A DNA stretch of 64,000 bases from Treponema bryantii (GCF_900111035.1 NZ_FOFU01000002.1:496001-560000), one strand, 5' to 3'. Counted from the stretch's first letter, positions 8,680 through 17,365 are shown. The notes: generated from the letters alone by a model not told the origin. Numbers and translations are program-made.

Positions 8680-9219
8680 TTACATCTCCGCAATTTTCTT
8701 CAGAGTATTCGCTGTCCTGATTGTGATCATTTCTCCAATTCCAGCGGCAGCAGTCTTTTTCCACCAATTTGCCTTTGCATATTGTTTTCTGTCAAATGAC
8801 CAGAATGCAGCATTCCCGCAGATTTCAACCGTTTCAAGTTCTGCAGTAGGCTCGCCGATTTTCTCAACAACCGTTTCAATCCGATACGGTGAAATCGTAA
8901 AAATCAGATTGTCGTAAATGTCTTTGCTGTCAGTTCCCCACCAGGTCGGAGCTTTGGTCAGCAGTGTTTTAAGTTCGCTCTGGACAATTACAAAAACAGG
9001 AATATCGAGAGAAAACTTTTCTTGAATCAGAGTTTTGATTTTATCAGTCAGAACGATTGTGTCAGCCTCATCATCTGAAAAAATAATATTTCCGCTATTG
9101 AGATAAGTAGAAACTTCTGAAAAGCCCTTCTCTATCAAAGCAGTTTTCAGTTCAAACATTGAGATTTTATTCTTTCCGCTGATATTTATTCCTCGAAGCA
9201 GTGCAATGTATCTGGTCAT
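8680..9219 (-). CDS. DUF1697 family protein (intact copy)
   Basis: DUF1697 protein of about 179 residues, starting MTRYIALLRGINISGKNKIS and containing the conserved TYLNSGNIIF strand and a late TIRTANTLKKI segment. The family has no established function. I start at ATG 9219 because the chimera at 3534-4091 starts at the same residue behind a clear ribosome site; an upstream in-frame ATG at 9234 is possible. This copy supplies the parental sequence for the N-terminal 70 residues of the chimera. Confidence 0.85.
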   Translation of the reverse strand: MTRYIALLRGINISGKNKISMFELKTALIEKGFSEVSTYLNSGNIIFSDDEADTIVLTDKIKTLIQEKFSLDIPVFVIVQSELKTLLTKAPTWWGTDSKDIYDNLIFTISPYRIETVVEKIGEPTAELETVEICGNAAFWSFDRKQYAKANWWKKTAAAGIGEMITIRTANTLKKIAEM

Positions 9220-9240
9220 TTCCCTATTATTCATACTTTA

Positions 9241-9354
9241 TTATAAACTTTTTATCATGCAATTTAACTTTTCGCGTAATTCCGAAATGTTGCTGATATT
9301 CTTTTCAAAAGGTATATGAATAAAAAGAAATTTACAACTTAATTATTTCAAAAT
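9241..9354 (-). pseudogene. 3' remnant of a pyroglutamyl-peptidase-like gene
   Basis: The minus strand reads LSCKFLFIHIPFEKNI and continues to a stop at 9241, closely matching the C-terminus of the intact protein at 30089-30568 (LSCKLLFIHIPFEKNI). An in-frame stop occurs just before LSCK and only about 35 codons are recognisable, so this is a fragment. It sits directly upstream of the DUF1697 gene. The DNA match to 30089-30200 is visible over CTTTTCAAAAGGTATATGAA. Confidence 0.75.
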
Positions 9355-9382
9355 TTTCACAATTGCTTTTCATATATCCCTC

Positions 9383-9844
9383 TTAAGATTTCCTCTGCAT
9401 ACTGAAGTGATAAACTTTTACAGAGCTGTCCATCTCTTCATTATCAATCTTAAAACCACATTTCTTGGTATAAAAGTTTACATTCTTTTCTTTATCGATT
9501 GGAGTGATTAACTCGATCTTTTTCCAGTCATTGTATTGAGTCTTCATAAACTCAATTAATTGATGACCTATGCCCTTGCACTGGAACTCGGGAATCACAC
9601 AGAGGCAGCCGATATAATAAACTCCATCTCCTTCATCTTTTACCGAAATAACGCCAATCGGTGTCAAATCATGATACGCAATATATTTTGAAATTTCGAT
9701 GATTGATTTTTTCATTTCTTCAACCGAGCGGCCATACGCTGGACACACTCCATAGCGAACACAATCTTCATAAAATGCATCGTTGTAAATTTTTATGAGG
9801 ATTTCTGCATCTTCGGGAATTGCTTTTCTGATTTGTAAATCCAT
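9383..9844 (-). CDS. GNAT acetyltransferase
   Basis: Full-length GNAT of 153 residues: YIGCLCVIPEFQCKGIGHQL carries the acetyl-CoA loop (Q-C-K-G-I-G), and NVNFYTKKCGF is the last strand and helix. I start at ATG 9844 (MDLQIRKA), 8 nt after the stop of the methyltransferase gene upstream; a GTG four codons earlier overlaps that gene and is less likely. The close spacing suggests translational coupling. Substrate unknown. Confidence 0.85.
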   Translation of the reverse strand: MDLQIRKAIPEDAEILIKIYNDAFYEDCVRYGVCPAYGRSVEEMKKSIIEISKYIAYHDLTPIGVISVKDEGDGVYYIGCLCVIPEFQCKGIGHQLIEFMKTQYNDWKKIELITPIDKEKNVNFYTKKCGFKIDNEEMDSSVKVYHFSMQRKS

Positions 9845-9852
9845 CACTAATC

Positions 9853-10740
9853 TCACTTACTTACATAACCAAAACAGAAAGTCATGGCAGCAGCATAAAC
9901 CAAATTCAACTCGTCGCGGTTTCTGAAGATTTCGTTCAGTTTGATTTCTTTTTCAAGATATTTGGTTGCTTCTTCTTCCGAAAATCCGAGTTCCATAAAC
10001 CAATTTATTTTCTTTGATTTCTGTTCATCGCTAAGTTCCTCTCCAAAACCATCAGATTGTAATGAGGTGTAAATAGAATCCTGATCTTCATTTTTTTCAT
10101 CTGCGAGAATAATCCGAACGCTGTCACTGATGCGGGCCTGAATATTTTTGATATTATTCCGTGCCATGATGACAGGCATTTTCATTCCGATATTTCCATC
10201 TGTTTTTGTTTTTTCATGAATGCGTTCAAACAGGATTTGCAGAAAACCAAGGTCTGTGATTTTACTCTTTTTAATGCCATCGATATAAAGAAGGGCGTTT
10301 ACCGCATTCCAGTTTGATTCGCAGGCAATAATCATACCGTCATTTTTTGTGATGCGTTTCATTTCTGCCAGCACAGCATCGGGTTCAGGAATGTGCATCA
10401 GAACGCTATTACAAATTGCGATGTCAAAAGTATCATCTTTTTCTGGAACGTTGTTTGCTGATGAAAGAATAAACTTATGATTAAACGGGAGTTCCTTAAA
10501 AATCTCTTTTCCTTTATTGATTAGTTCTTCAGAAATATCAACTCCAGTGTAGGAACTACCGTTCGGTAGCAATGACATCAGCACTAGCCCAAGATATCCG
10601 TAACCACAGCCAAAATCTATCACATCAACTTTCTTCGTAATCTTCCAGACCTTTTCAATAAGAAACTGAAGATAGTCAATATTCAGATAAAGAGAGCGTG
10701 TCAGTTTTAAATAATCAAACTTATCATCCCAGTTTTCCAT
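9853..10740 (-). CDS. class I SAM-dependent methyltransferase
   Basis: The 295-residue protein has the SAM-binding motif I DFGCGYGYLG near residues 42-51, motif II GVDIS about 25 residues later, and DIAICNSVLMHIP as motif IV. The C-terminal third (about 120 residues) is an extension with acidic helices ending near FCFGYVSK. It is full length with no sign of deletion. It overlaps neither neighbour: 10 nt separate it from the GNAT gene at 10751. The acceptor is unknown. Confidence 0.85.
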   Translation of the reverse strand: MENWDDKFDYLKLTRSLYLNIDYLQFLIEKVWKITKKVDVIDFGCGYGYLGLVLMSLLPNGSSYTGVDISEELINKGKEIFKELPFNHKFILSSANNVPEKDDTFDIAICNSVLMHIPEPDAVLAEMKRITKNDGMIIACESNWNAVNALLYIDGIKKSKITDLGFLQILFERIHEKTKTDGNIGMKMPVIMARNNIKNIQARISDSVRIILADEKNEDQDSIYTSLQSDGFGEELSDEQKSKKINWFMELGFSEEEATKYLEKEIKLNEIFRNRDELNLVYAAAMTFCFGYVSK

Positions 10741-10750
10741 TCTAAGCCGC

Positions 10751-11266
10751 CTATAATGTTTTCATATAAAGAACTTCGTCTTCAACAACTTTTCCCATTA
10801 CAGTCTTAGTAAAAGATTTTACATAGGTCATTCCATTTCGCTCAGCAACATGGCGGGACGGAAGATTGTCGGACTTCATGTAGGAAATAATCTGTTTGAT
10901 TCCCCTACTCTTTGCAAAATCTGAACAGGCACGGGCTGCTTCAGTTGCATAACCTTTTCCACGGAATTCTTTTCTTAAATGATATCCAATCTCGGGGAAT
11001 AAATCATTTTCCACCTGCTGCATTGTGATTCCACAGTCGCCGATGAATTCGTCTGATTCTTTTTCAAGCACAGCCCAAAGGCCAAAGCCATATTTTTTGT
11101 AATTGTCGATATTCCATTTAATCCAGTTCTCAACTTCTTCCCTGGAAAAAGGATGCGGATAAAATCTCATTGACTGTGGATCCGAAAGCACAAGTGCAAG
11201 CTTTTCTGTATCATCCAAAGTGAGTTCGCGTAATTTTAGACGTTCTGTTTCGATTATGTAATTCAT
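10751..11266 (-). CDS. GNAT acetyltransferase, RimJ/RimL type
   Basis: The 171-residue protein has the RimJ/RimL-like start IIETERLKLRELTLDD, the GDCGITMQ strand, the loop KEFRGKGYATEAARA (acetyl-CoA binding) and the late SRHVAERNGM. This subfamily acetylates protein N-termini or small amines. It is full length, which makes it a useful comparison for the deleted GNATs nearby, where the segment around GKGYATEA is the part that is cut. It lies 11 nt from the ASCH gene, probably in the same transcript. Confidence 0.87.
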   Translation of the reverse strand: MNYIIETERLKLRELTLDDTEKLALVLSDPQSMRFYPHPFSREEVENWIKWNIDNYKKYGFGLWAVLEKESDEFIGDCGITMQQVENDLFPEIGYHLRKEFRGKGYATEAARACSDFAKSRGIKQIISYMKSDNLPSRHVAERNGMTYVKSFTKTVMGKVVEDEVLYMKTL

Positions 11267-11277
11267 TATTCTTCCCG

Positions 11278-11754
11278 TTAAGCTACAGTATCAACATATA
11301 CAACTTTGAACTCTTCAAAGACAACTTCTATGTCTTCAGAAAATTTCCAGCCAAGACTTTTATATTCTTCTTCGAAAAAAGACTTATGAACTTCCCGCCA
11401 GTATTTCAAAGTTTTATCACCTTCACCTTCGATATATGCGTCTTCTTCAGTAATTTGACTGAATTTTTTGATTGTTGATTTTACTGTCTGCAATACGCAA
11501 CATTCAGTCTCATCAAAATTTGTTAGTATCCAGTAATCCCCAGGTTTTGAAAAATCTTCATTATAGTACTCACAAATTTTTACACTTGCTGTAGTTGCCC
11601 GTTTTATTCCTTGAATTACTAAATTATAAAGATTATCTGTCTGTACTTTTTCATCACAAAAATGATCTACTATCGGAAAGGCTTTTTCTGTCTTTGCGGG
11701 GTCTTCGCCAAGAGACTTCAAATAATTATTCCAAACTTGATTAGGTGTACTCAT
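11278..11754 (-). CDS. ASCH domain protein
   Basis: The 158-residue protein matches ASCH-domain proteins: IQGIKRATTASVKICEYYN (strand with conserved Lys and Thr), PGDYWILTNFDE, and EGEGDKTLKYWREVHKSFF near residues 108-126. ASCH domains resemble the PUA fold and are thought to bind RNA or modified nucleosides; some act as amidohydrolases on acetylated cytidine. The gene has its own promoter with a palindrome in the short 5' leader. Length is normal. Confidence 0.85.
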   Translation of the reverse strand: MSTPNQVWNNYLKSLGEDPAKTEKAFPIVDHFCDEKVQTDNLYNLVIQGIKRATTASVKICEYYNEDFSKPGDYWILTNFDETECCVLQTVKSTIKKFSQITEEDAYIEGEGDKTLKYWREVHKSFFEEEYKSLGWKFSEDIEVVFEEFKVVYVDTVA

Positions 11755-11768
11755 AACTTTTTTCCTCT

Positions 11769-11804
11769 TAGTCTACCATGTAGACTAGCATTAGAGTTAT
11801 TATA
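11769..11804 (-). promoter_or_regulatory. promoter and leader palindrome of the ASCH gene
   Basis: On the minus strand a TATAAT -10 box (11799-11804) is followed by a perfect inverted repeat TAGTCTAC-ATG-GTAGACTA (11769-11787) lying just downstream of the expected start, then GAGG before ATG 11754. It could be an operator or a small leader hairpin. No adjacent regulator gene explains it. Confidence 0.5.
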
Positions 11805-11882
11805 TCATATAATCATAGTTTTAATACTCTGAATAAATATGGTAAAATGTTCATAAATAAAGTACTGCTAGAGGGGTACAAA

Positions 11883-12074
11883 ATGTTATATGTAAAAAAA
11901 GCAAACCTTGAAGATATCGAAAAAGAATGGGCTTTTGTGCGCGATATGCCGGAAGACGAGTTCTATCTTCGTGTAAACCGCGACAATCCAGCCTCTCTAA
12001 AGGTAATGCAGAAGAACGGTGGCCGCATCGTAAAAGAAGATGACGAGCACTATTATGTGCGAATCAAAAAATAA
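11883..12074 (+). CDS. GNAT acetyltransferase lacking its centre (in-frame internal deletion)
   Basis: The 63-residue product joins the N-terminus of a GNAT (MLYVKKANLEDIEKEWAFVR, then DMPEDE) directly to its C-terminus (FYLRVNRDNPASLKVMQKNG to YYVRIKK). The intact family is about 160-170 residues, and the acetyl-CoA-binding half is missing. The junction PEDE is a tetrapeptide I would expect at both positions of the parent, consistent with recombination between short direct repeats (inference). The ribosome site AGAGGGG precedes ATG 11883. The frame is intact but the protein should be inactive as an acetyltransferase. Confidence 0.7.
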   Translation: MLYVKKANLEDIEKEWAFVRDMPEDEFYLRVNRDNPASLKVMQKNGGRIVKEDDEHYYVRIKK

Positions 12075-12095
12075 TCTAATAGAATACGTCGACGG

Positions 12096-12476
12096 TCATG
12101 CCTTAAAGGGCTTTCCAAGATTCATTTTACGTCTCCAGCCTGGAGCTTCTCCATCATCTGCCCAGTATTCATCCAGTCTGGAGATTTTGTCATTCACCAA
12201 TTTTATAAAGCTCACAACATGGCAGGATATTTTTTTATCTGATGAATAAACATGTCCGGCTAAAATTACTTCATCTTTATTTTCAACCAAACGCTCAATT
12301 TCGCCTTCCCACTTTCCAGGATAATCGCAATTCACTTTTACATATTCTTCAACACTAAACTGTTCGTTTGTACAATGCCAAAAAATTGAAGCATCCTCAA
12401 TAAAATATGACGGTAACTCTGCTCTGTCCTGCGAAATCACAGCTTTCCAAAAAGATTTAATGTTCATGCTATTCAT
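12096..12476 (-). CDS. NTF2-like (SnoaL-type) protein
   Basis: The 126-residue protein fits the nuclear-transport-factor-2 cone fold: an N-terminal helix (IKSFWKAVISQDRAELPSYF), an aromatic strand SIFWHCTNEQF, and C-terminal strands VVSFIKLVNDKISRLDEYW. Such domains bind or isomerise small hydrophobic molecules. The length is typical. It converges with the deleted GNAT at 11883. ATG 12476 is preceded by TTGGATATAG; a second Met three codons later is an alternative. Function not assigned. Confidence 0.7.
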   Translation of the reverse strand: MNSMNIKSFWKAVISQDRAELPSYFIEDASIFWHCTNEQFSVEEYVKVNCDYPGKWEGEIERLVENKDEVILAGHVYSSDKKISCHVVSFIKLVNDKISRLDEYWADDGEAPGWRRKMNLGKPFKA

Positions 12477-12604
12477 CTATATCCAAACTGATTTTATTAT
12501 AAACTCGAATCACAATTTTTGTCACTTCGCCGTTACATTTTTGTATCCAGAAAGCGGTGTAAATAAACCTTTTTCTGTGTTACCTTATAACCAACGAGGT
12601 GAAT

Positions 12605-12892
12605 ATGATTTTAGGTGAAGAAGTTATCTGGCGCAACGATACCCCGCTCTGGTCCATGAATTACTACGGCCGTGTAACAGGTGAGCCCTTCTCTGGAGAT
12701 TTTCTAAAGGCGGCACTTTTTGAAGTTCCGGCTGATAAGCCATACCGTGGTCCAGACATTTTCCGGCAGGGCGACTACACCTACCACTGCCAGACCAATA
12801 GCGACTTTACCTGGTTCCAGGGCTACGAAGATATCTTCTATCTGGATACCAGGATTTACGAATTACATTTCCATGGCGGAATTATTGTTTAA
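12605..12892 (+). CDS. DUF5680-like protein, N-terminally truncated
   Basis: The 95-residue product reads GEEVIWRNDTPLWSMNYYGR, then GDFLKAALFEVP, GDYTYHCQTNSDFTWFQGYE and FHGGIIV, the C-terminal two thirds of DUF5680-type domains. The first 60 or so residues seen in that family (ending near an LGG/GEE stretch) are absent: the start codon and its GAGGTG ribosome site run straight into the middle of the domain. This fits a deletion between the start codon and the centre of the gene. It may still be translated. The comparison is from memory. Confidence 0.6.
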   Translation: MILGEEVIWRNDTPLWSMNYYGRVTGEPFSGDFLKAALFEVPADKPYRGPDIFRQGDYTYHCQTNSDFTWFQGYEDIFYLDTRIYELHFHGGIIV

Positions 12893-13294
12893 TTATAAAT
12901 CTTTGATCAAATGAAATTTCTTGTTCCCATCAGGAATATCGTTCAGTTCGCCAATGATTTTGTAGCCGTGCTTTTTATAGAACTCAGGAGCCTGCCAGGA
13001 CATGGTATCAACATGAACAGAATGGCAACCTCGATTTTTTGCTTCTGATTCTGCAGCTTCGAGCAGTTTTGCACCAAGCCCCTGCTTACGATATTTCTCA
13101 TCAACCCAGAGAATATCAATATGCATCCAGCCCCAATAAGTACCGCCAAGGATTCCGGCAATTACATTTTTGTTTTCATCATATTCAACAATATTCAAAA
13201 GAACATGATTATCCGGTCCAACTTTTTCATCGTTGAACTTTCGCAACGCGTCATTTACAAAATTGATTTCTTCTTCGCTTGGATTAAAATTCAT
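12893..13294 (-). CDS. GNAT acetyltransferase
   Basis: Full-length small GNAT of 133 residues. GGTYWGWMHIDILWVDEKYR leads into the acetyl-CoA loop KQGLGAKLLEAAE, and QAPEFYKKHGY is the final strand and helix. This GGxxWGxxHI group is common in Firmicutes and spirochaetes. Its stop is directly adjacent to that of the convergent DUF5680-like gene. Substrate unknown. Confidence 0.88.
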   Translation of the reverse strand: MNFNPSEEEINFVNDALRKFNDEKVGPDNHVLLNIVEYDENKNVIAGILGGTYWGWMHIDILWVDEKYRKQGLGAKLLEAAESEAKNRGCHSVHVDTMSWQAPEFYKKHGYKIIGELNDIPDGNKKFHLIKDL

Positions 13295-13317
13295 TTCCTA
13301 TAAATCCATCCTCTCAT

Positions 13318-14283
13318 CTATTTCAAAGCTTTTAAGATTACATCTGTAATAATCGGAGTATAGAATTTCGATCTGGGTGAATCCTGTGCCTGCAACACAA
13401 CTACCATATCATGCTCGGGATAAACATGTAGTTCCTGACCACCACGACCTAGTCCCCTGTAGCCGCTGCCGTCCTCATTAATCCACCAGTAATAACCATA
13501 ATTTTCAATATGTGAGCTTGTAGCTTCATTTACATATTCAGCCGTAATAATCTGAGCGTTGTTTAACTTTCCATGATTCAAATAAAGAAGACCAAACTTC
13601 GCAAGGTCGATTGCAGAAAACTCAATGCAATCTTTTACCTGTGTTAAGTCATGATAAACAGTACTGGACGGCGTCATAATAAAAGGGTCACTGTCAATTC
13701 CAGCATACGGAAACATATATTCATTTAATATATCGTATACCGTTTTCCCGGTTAATCTTTCAATACAGGCATTCAACAAATAAATATCTGTCACCTTATA
13801 TTTAAAGACTGTATTCGGTGTATCCACAATATTCAAATCCGCAATTGCTTGCAGCCAGTCTTTTGAACGTTTTAACTGCTCACGCATCGGGTCATTCAAG
13901 TGAGGTCCATTTCTCCAATAAAATCCGGATGTCATTGTCAGTAATGTTTTTAAGGTAATCAATTTATGAAATACATTTGCCTCATCATTAAAATACTCCG
14001 GCAAAATCTGAGTAACTGGAATATTGAGGCTTTCAATCAAATTATTTTTAAGACATATTCCTATGGCTGTCGATGTGACACTTTTTTCTATTGAATGTAA
14101 TGCATGCTTTGTTTCTCTATTACATTTTTCACCGTACCATTCATACACTATTTTTTGATTTTTTATTATAAGAACACTTCTCATCAATCGATATTTGCGG
14201 GCTTGTATGAAATCATCAATTGAATAAATAAGATTCTCATCCAATCCGTTTTCCAACAATTTGCCTTCTGGCAGTTCAAACAT
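13318..14283 (-). CDS. serine hydrolase, class C beta-lactamase-like
   Basis: The 321-residue protein has the SxxK catalytic tetrad S64-I-E-K67 (HSIEKSVT), a helix TLLTMTSGFYW and a late GLGRGGQ segment corresponding to the KTG-box region. The second motif, usually YSN, reads YKV near residue 163. There is no signal peptide, so it is probably cytoplasmic, acting as an esterase or peptidase rather than a true beta-lactamase. It lies 24 nt from the UvrA-like gene on the same strand. Confidence 0.8.
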   Translation of the reverse strand: MFELPEGKLLENGLDENLIYSIDDFIQARKYRLMRSVLIIKNQKIVYEWYGEKCNRETKHALHSIEKSVTSTAIGICLKNNLIESLNIPVTQILPEYFNDEANVFHKLITLKTLLTMTSGFYWRNGPHLNDPMREQLKRSKDWLQAIADLNIVDTPNTVFKYKVTDIYLLNACIERLTGKTVYDILNEYMFPYAGIDSDPFIMTPSSTVYHDLTQVKDCIEFSAIDLAKFGLLYLNHGKLNNAQIITAEYVNEATSSHIENYGYYWWINEDGSGYRGLGRGGQELHVYPEHDMVVVLQAQDSPRSKFYTPIITDVILKALK

Positions 14284-14307
14284 ATTTACCTGTACTCCAT
14301 TACTTTT

Positions 14308-16680
14308 TTACTTTAGATATCCGCCAATAATAGAATTTGAATTCTCTTTTAATGATTTCGGAGTTCCTTCCGCAATTAAATAACCACCTTCATTTCCGCC
14401 TTTGGGTCCCAGCTCAAAAAGATAATCACAGCAGGATAAAACATCGATATCATGCTCCGTAATAATAACTGTATTACCGGCATTACAAATTTCTCTCAAC
14501 AAATAAATAAGATGTTCAGAGTCTTTCAGTGATAAACCGACAGTAGGTTCATCCAATATATAGATATTATCTTTATTTCTGCTTTTTCCCAATTCTTTTG
14601 CTAATTTAATTCTCTGGGCTTCTCCTCCAGATATAGTGGTTGTCTTTTGTCCCAGTTTGATATATCCCATGCCAACTTTATCAAGTAAATATAAAATCTG
14701 ATATATTTTTGGAACATCCTTAAAAAATCCACATGCTTCCTTTACAGTCATCTCAAGCACTTCGGCAATATTTTTATTATGGTAATTAACCTCAAGCACT
14801 TCTTCTATGTACCCGGTTCCATTGCATTGATCACAGATCATATTAATATTACCAAACCCGACATTATAAACCAGAAATCCCTGACCATCGCAAGTTGGAC
14901 AACCGCCTTCAGCATTTAAACTGAAATAGCTCATATCAAACCCAAAATTTTTTGCGTCCTCTGTCTCGGCAAATAATTTTCGAATGACATCAAAGACACC
15001 GGTATATGTAGCAATATTGGATGTTTTGGTTCGTCCGATTGGTTGTTGATTGATTACATAACACTTATTGATATATTCAGTTCCATGAATCTCTACATCA
15101 TCAAGTTCTCTTGGATAGTCATAAATATCTTCATCCTCATTCTGTACGACACGATTTCGAATAAGCATTTTTAATTTAGGAACAAGTGTATGTGCTATCA
15201 AGCTTGATTTTCCGCTGCCTGAAACACCCGCAATGCCAACCAGTTTATATAACGGAATCGACAATGATACGTTTTTTAAGTTGTGAATTTTTGCACCAGA
15301 TATACTAAGTTTCTCTTCGTGATGTAATGTAGGGGCATTTTTCGTTTGATGCTTATAATTTTCAATAAAATAATTTCTATCCTTCAAATATTTAGCTACA
15401 ACTGAATTTTTGCAATTTAAAAAATCTTTATATTCGCCCTGGAAAATCAATTCGCCGCCTTCGGTTCCGGCTCCAGGTCCAATTTCAACGATATAATCCG
15501 CAATCGAAATGATACTTTGATCATGCTCTACCACAATAACTGTATTTCCCGCAGACACAATATTTTTCAAAACCTCAATAAGTTTTTCCTTCTCTCGCTC
15601 ATGCAAGCCTATTGATGGTTCATCAAATATAAATGTCAAGGAATCAAAATCAGACATAATGAATGCACTGATACAAAGTCTCTGCAGTTCTCCTCCAGAT
15701 AAAGTCGGAATCGGTCTGGACATTGACAAATGGCCAAGTCCCAGCATAACCAGATATTGAATTCTTAATCTGATTGCATTCACAATCTTTTTGTTCTTAT
15801 CATCTTCAACGCTTAATAAAAATTTTTCCAACTCAGTCAAAGACATATTGCTCACTTCTGCAAATGTTCTATCCTGCAATCTGGTATGCGACGCAATCTG
15901 ATTTAATCCAACGCCATTACATCGTGGACATATTATCTTTTTCCCATATTCGTCCGTTATAATTTCTATTTGACGCTGACTTATTAAATTATATTTTGAA
16001 GCATTCATAATTAAAGGCATAATGCCCGGAAAATTTTCCTTTCGGTCACCGTACTTTAATTTTTGCAATTGCTCATCTGTTAGCTCACCGAGTGTCTGCG
16101 AAGGAGACAGTCCATTTTGTTCCAGAAAAGCCCTGTACTTTTTCTGTGATTTGCCTCTATCCAAAAAGCCGAATAATAACGCGTTTAATTTAGCATTACT
16201 GTCTTCAAATATTTTTTCTTCATCAAATACCTTTTTTTCGCCTGTACCCAGACAATGCAGGCACATACCATTGGGTGAATTCTTCTGAAACATATCTACA
16301 GACAATGGTTTTCCGTCAGCATATTCAGGATCTGTAACTCCGCTTACTGAAAACAAAGAAGCCAGAGCATTTGTTAATCTTGTTTTAGTTCCAACCGTAC
16401 TTAAGGGATTGCTTTGCCTGATGATACGTTGTTCAACTCCGATTGTCGGCGACAAACCTTCGATGCGTTCAAAATCATTGCTTGTCTCCAAAGAAAACTG
16501 AGATTCGGTTATGGATAAATATTTTCTCTTTCCTTCTTCATATAAAACATCAAATGCAAAACTGGATTTTCCACTTCCAGAAACGCCGGTAATTACCGTT
16601 AATTTTCCTTTAGGTATACAAATATCGATGTTTTTGAGATTATGTTTCTTAACTCCAAATGCCTTTATATAGTTTCCCAT
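14308..16680 (-). CDS. UvrA-like ABC ATPase, short (drug-resistance type)
   Basis: The 790-residue protein has two ABC ATPase halves: Walker A GVSGSGKSS at about 32-40 and again near 485, signature SGGELQR near 330 and SGGEAQR near 690. Zinc-binding CxxC pairs occur in MCLHCLGTG, CPRCNGVG, CPTCDGQG and CDQCNGTG. Canonical UvrA is about 940 residues. Shorter paralogues of this type often lack the UvrB-binding domain and are linked to resistance to DNA-intercalating antibiotics (family knowledge). The DNA looks more A+T-rich than its neighbours, suggesting transfer, but this was not computed. Confidence 0.87.
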   Translation of the reverse strand: MGNYIKAFGVKKHNLKNIDICIPKGKLTVITGVSGSGKSSFAFDVLYEEGKRKYLSITESQFSLETSNDFERIEGLSPTIGVEQRIIRQSNPLSTVGTKTRLTNALASLFSVSGVTDPEYADGKPLSVDMFQKNSPNGMCLHCLGTGEKKVFDEEKIFEDSNAKLNALLFGFLDRGKSQKKYRAFLEQNGLSPSQTLGELTDEQLQKLKYGDRKENFPGIMPLIMNASKYNLISQRQIEIITDEYGKKIICPRCNGVGLNQIASHTRLQDRTFAEVSNMSLTELEKFLLSVEDDKNKKIVNAIRLRIQYLVMLGLGHLSMSRPIPTLSGGELQRLCISAFIMSDFDSLTFIFDEPSIGLHEREKEKLIEVLKNIVSAGNTVIVVEHDQSIISIADYIVEIGPGAGTEGGELIFQGEYKDFLNCKNSVVAKYLKDRNYFIENYKHQTKNAPTLHHEEKLSISGAKIHNLKNVSLSIPLYKLVGIAGVSGSGKSSLIAHTLVPKLKMLIRNRVVQNEDEDIYDYPRELDDVEIHGTEYINKCYVINQQPIGRTKTSNIATYTGVFDVIRKLFAETEDAKNFGFDMSYFSLNAEGGCPTCDGQGFLVYNVGFGNINMICDQCNGTGYIEEVLEVNYHNKNIAEVLEMTVKEACGFFKDVPKIYQILYLLDKVGMGYIKLGQKTTTISGGEAQRIKLAKELGKSRNKDNIYILDEPTVGLSLKDSEHLIYLLREICNAGNTVIITEHDIDVLSCCDYLFELGPKGGNEGGYLIAEGTPKSLKENSNSIIGGYLK

Positions 16681-16700
16681 GCCACCGTTCTCTCTGCTGC

Positions 16701-16889
16701 CTATTTCACAGCATTACCCGCATAATATATTCCCGTATATTCTTTGATTACATTTAGCTGCTTTTGTATTATATCATTTTTCATTGAGTCCCCAAAGAAG
16801 GCCCCCATAGTTTTTGCAGCTTCTTCGGGATTCACCAGTTCATCGTATAAGTCTGAATAATTTTGATAGACCTGGAACATGTTTGACAT
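16701..16889 (-). CDS. class I methyltransferase lacking its SAM domain (probable internal deletion)
   Basis: The 62-residue product starts like a small class I methyltransferase (MFQVYQNYSDLYDELVN) and ends with a segment resembling the C-terminus of one (GAFFGDSMKNDIIQKQLNVI, then EYTGIYYAG). The whole Rossmann core with the SAM-binding glycine loop would lie between these and is absent. The frame is intact. It is 3 nt downstream of the C-GCAxxG-C-C gene, at the tail of the ArsR operon. The identification rests on short end segments and is tentative. Confidence 0.45.
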   Translation of the reverse strand: MSNMFQVYQNYSDLYDELVNPEEAAKTMGAFFGDSMKNDIIQKQLNVIKEYTGIYYAGNAVK

Positions 16890-16892
16890 ATT

Positions 16893-17336
16893 TTATTCCT
16901 GTGAGGCAATAATTTCCTCAACTATCTCAACAGCGACAGCAACCATTTTCGGGCAGAACTCGGTGAACAGATTATTGTCTAAACAATATTTATGGCCTTC
17001 TGCTGAAGTTATATCACACCCCAATAAATCATTACAGATATAAGAGCCGCATTTTTCTTTGAAGCGATCCATCATCAAATCATTTACTTTAATTGAAACA
17101 AGGCGGCCTTCTGCGTCATCAACTTTGGACTCGCCATACAGCAGACCTAGAACAATCAATGCTCCGGTAACAGCACCGCAAACTTCACCCTTGCGCATAC
17201 CGCCACCAAAACAGCTGCCAAGCTTCAGAGCCTGTGCTTCTGTTATTCCACATTCTTCTGCAAAAGCCGCAATTACCGACTGAGAGCAATGCATCTTCTG
17301 TGAAAAATAATTCAATGCCTTTTCTTTGTGATTCAT
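16893..17336 (-). CDS. C-GCAxxG-C-C family redox protein
   Basis: The 147-residue protein has the family's cysteine pattern: HCSQSV near residue 16, GSCFGGGMRKGEVCGAVTGA (residues 41-60, the C-GCAxxG-like core) and later Cys residues in KCGSYICNDLLGC and FCPKM. The family is small, probably redox-active or metal-binding, and often sits beside metal or electron-transfer genes. It is in line with the permease and ArsR genes (29 nt downstream of the permease stop), suggesting a metal- or thiol-related role. Confidence 0.85.
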   Translation of the reverse strand: MNHKEKALNYFSQKMHCSQSVIAAFAEECGITEAQALKLGSCFGGGMRKGEVCGAVTGALIVLGLLYGESKVDDAEGRLVSIKVNDLMMDRFKEKCGSYICNDLLGCDITSAEGHKYCLDNNLFTEFCPKMVAVAVEIVEEIIASQE

Positions 17337-17365
17337 CTTCTTTCTCCTTTATATTAACAATTTCT

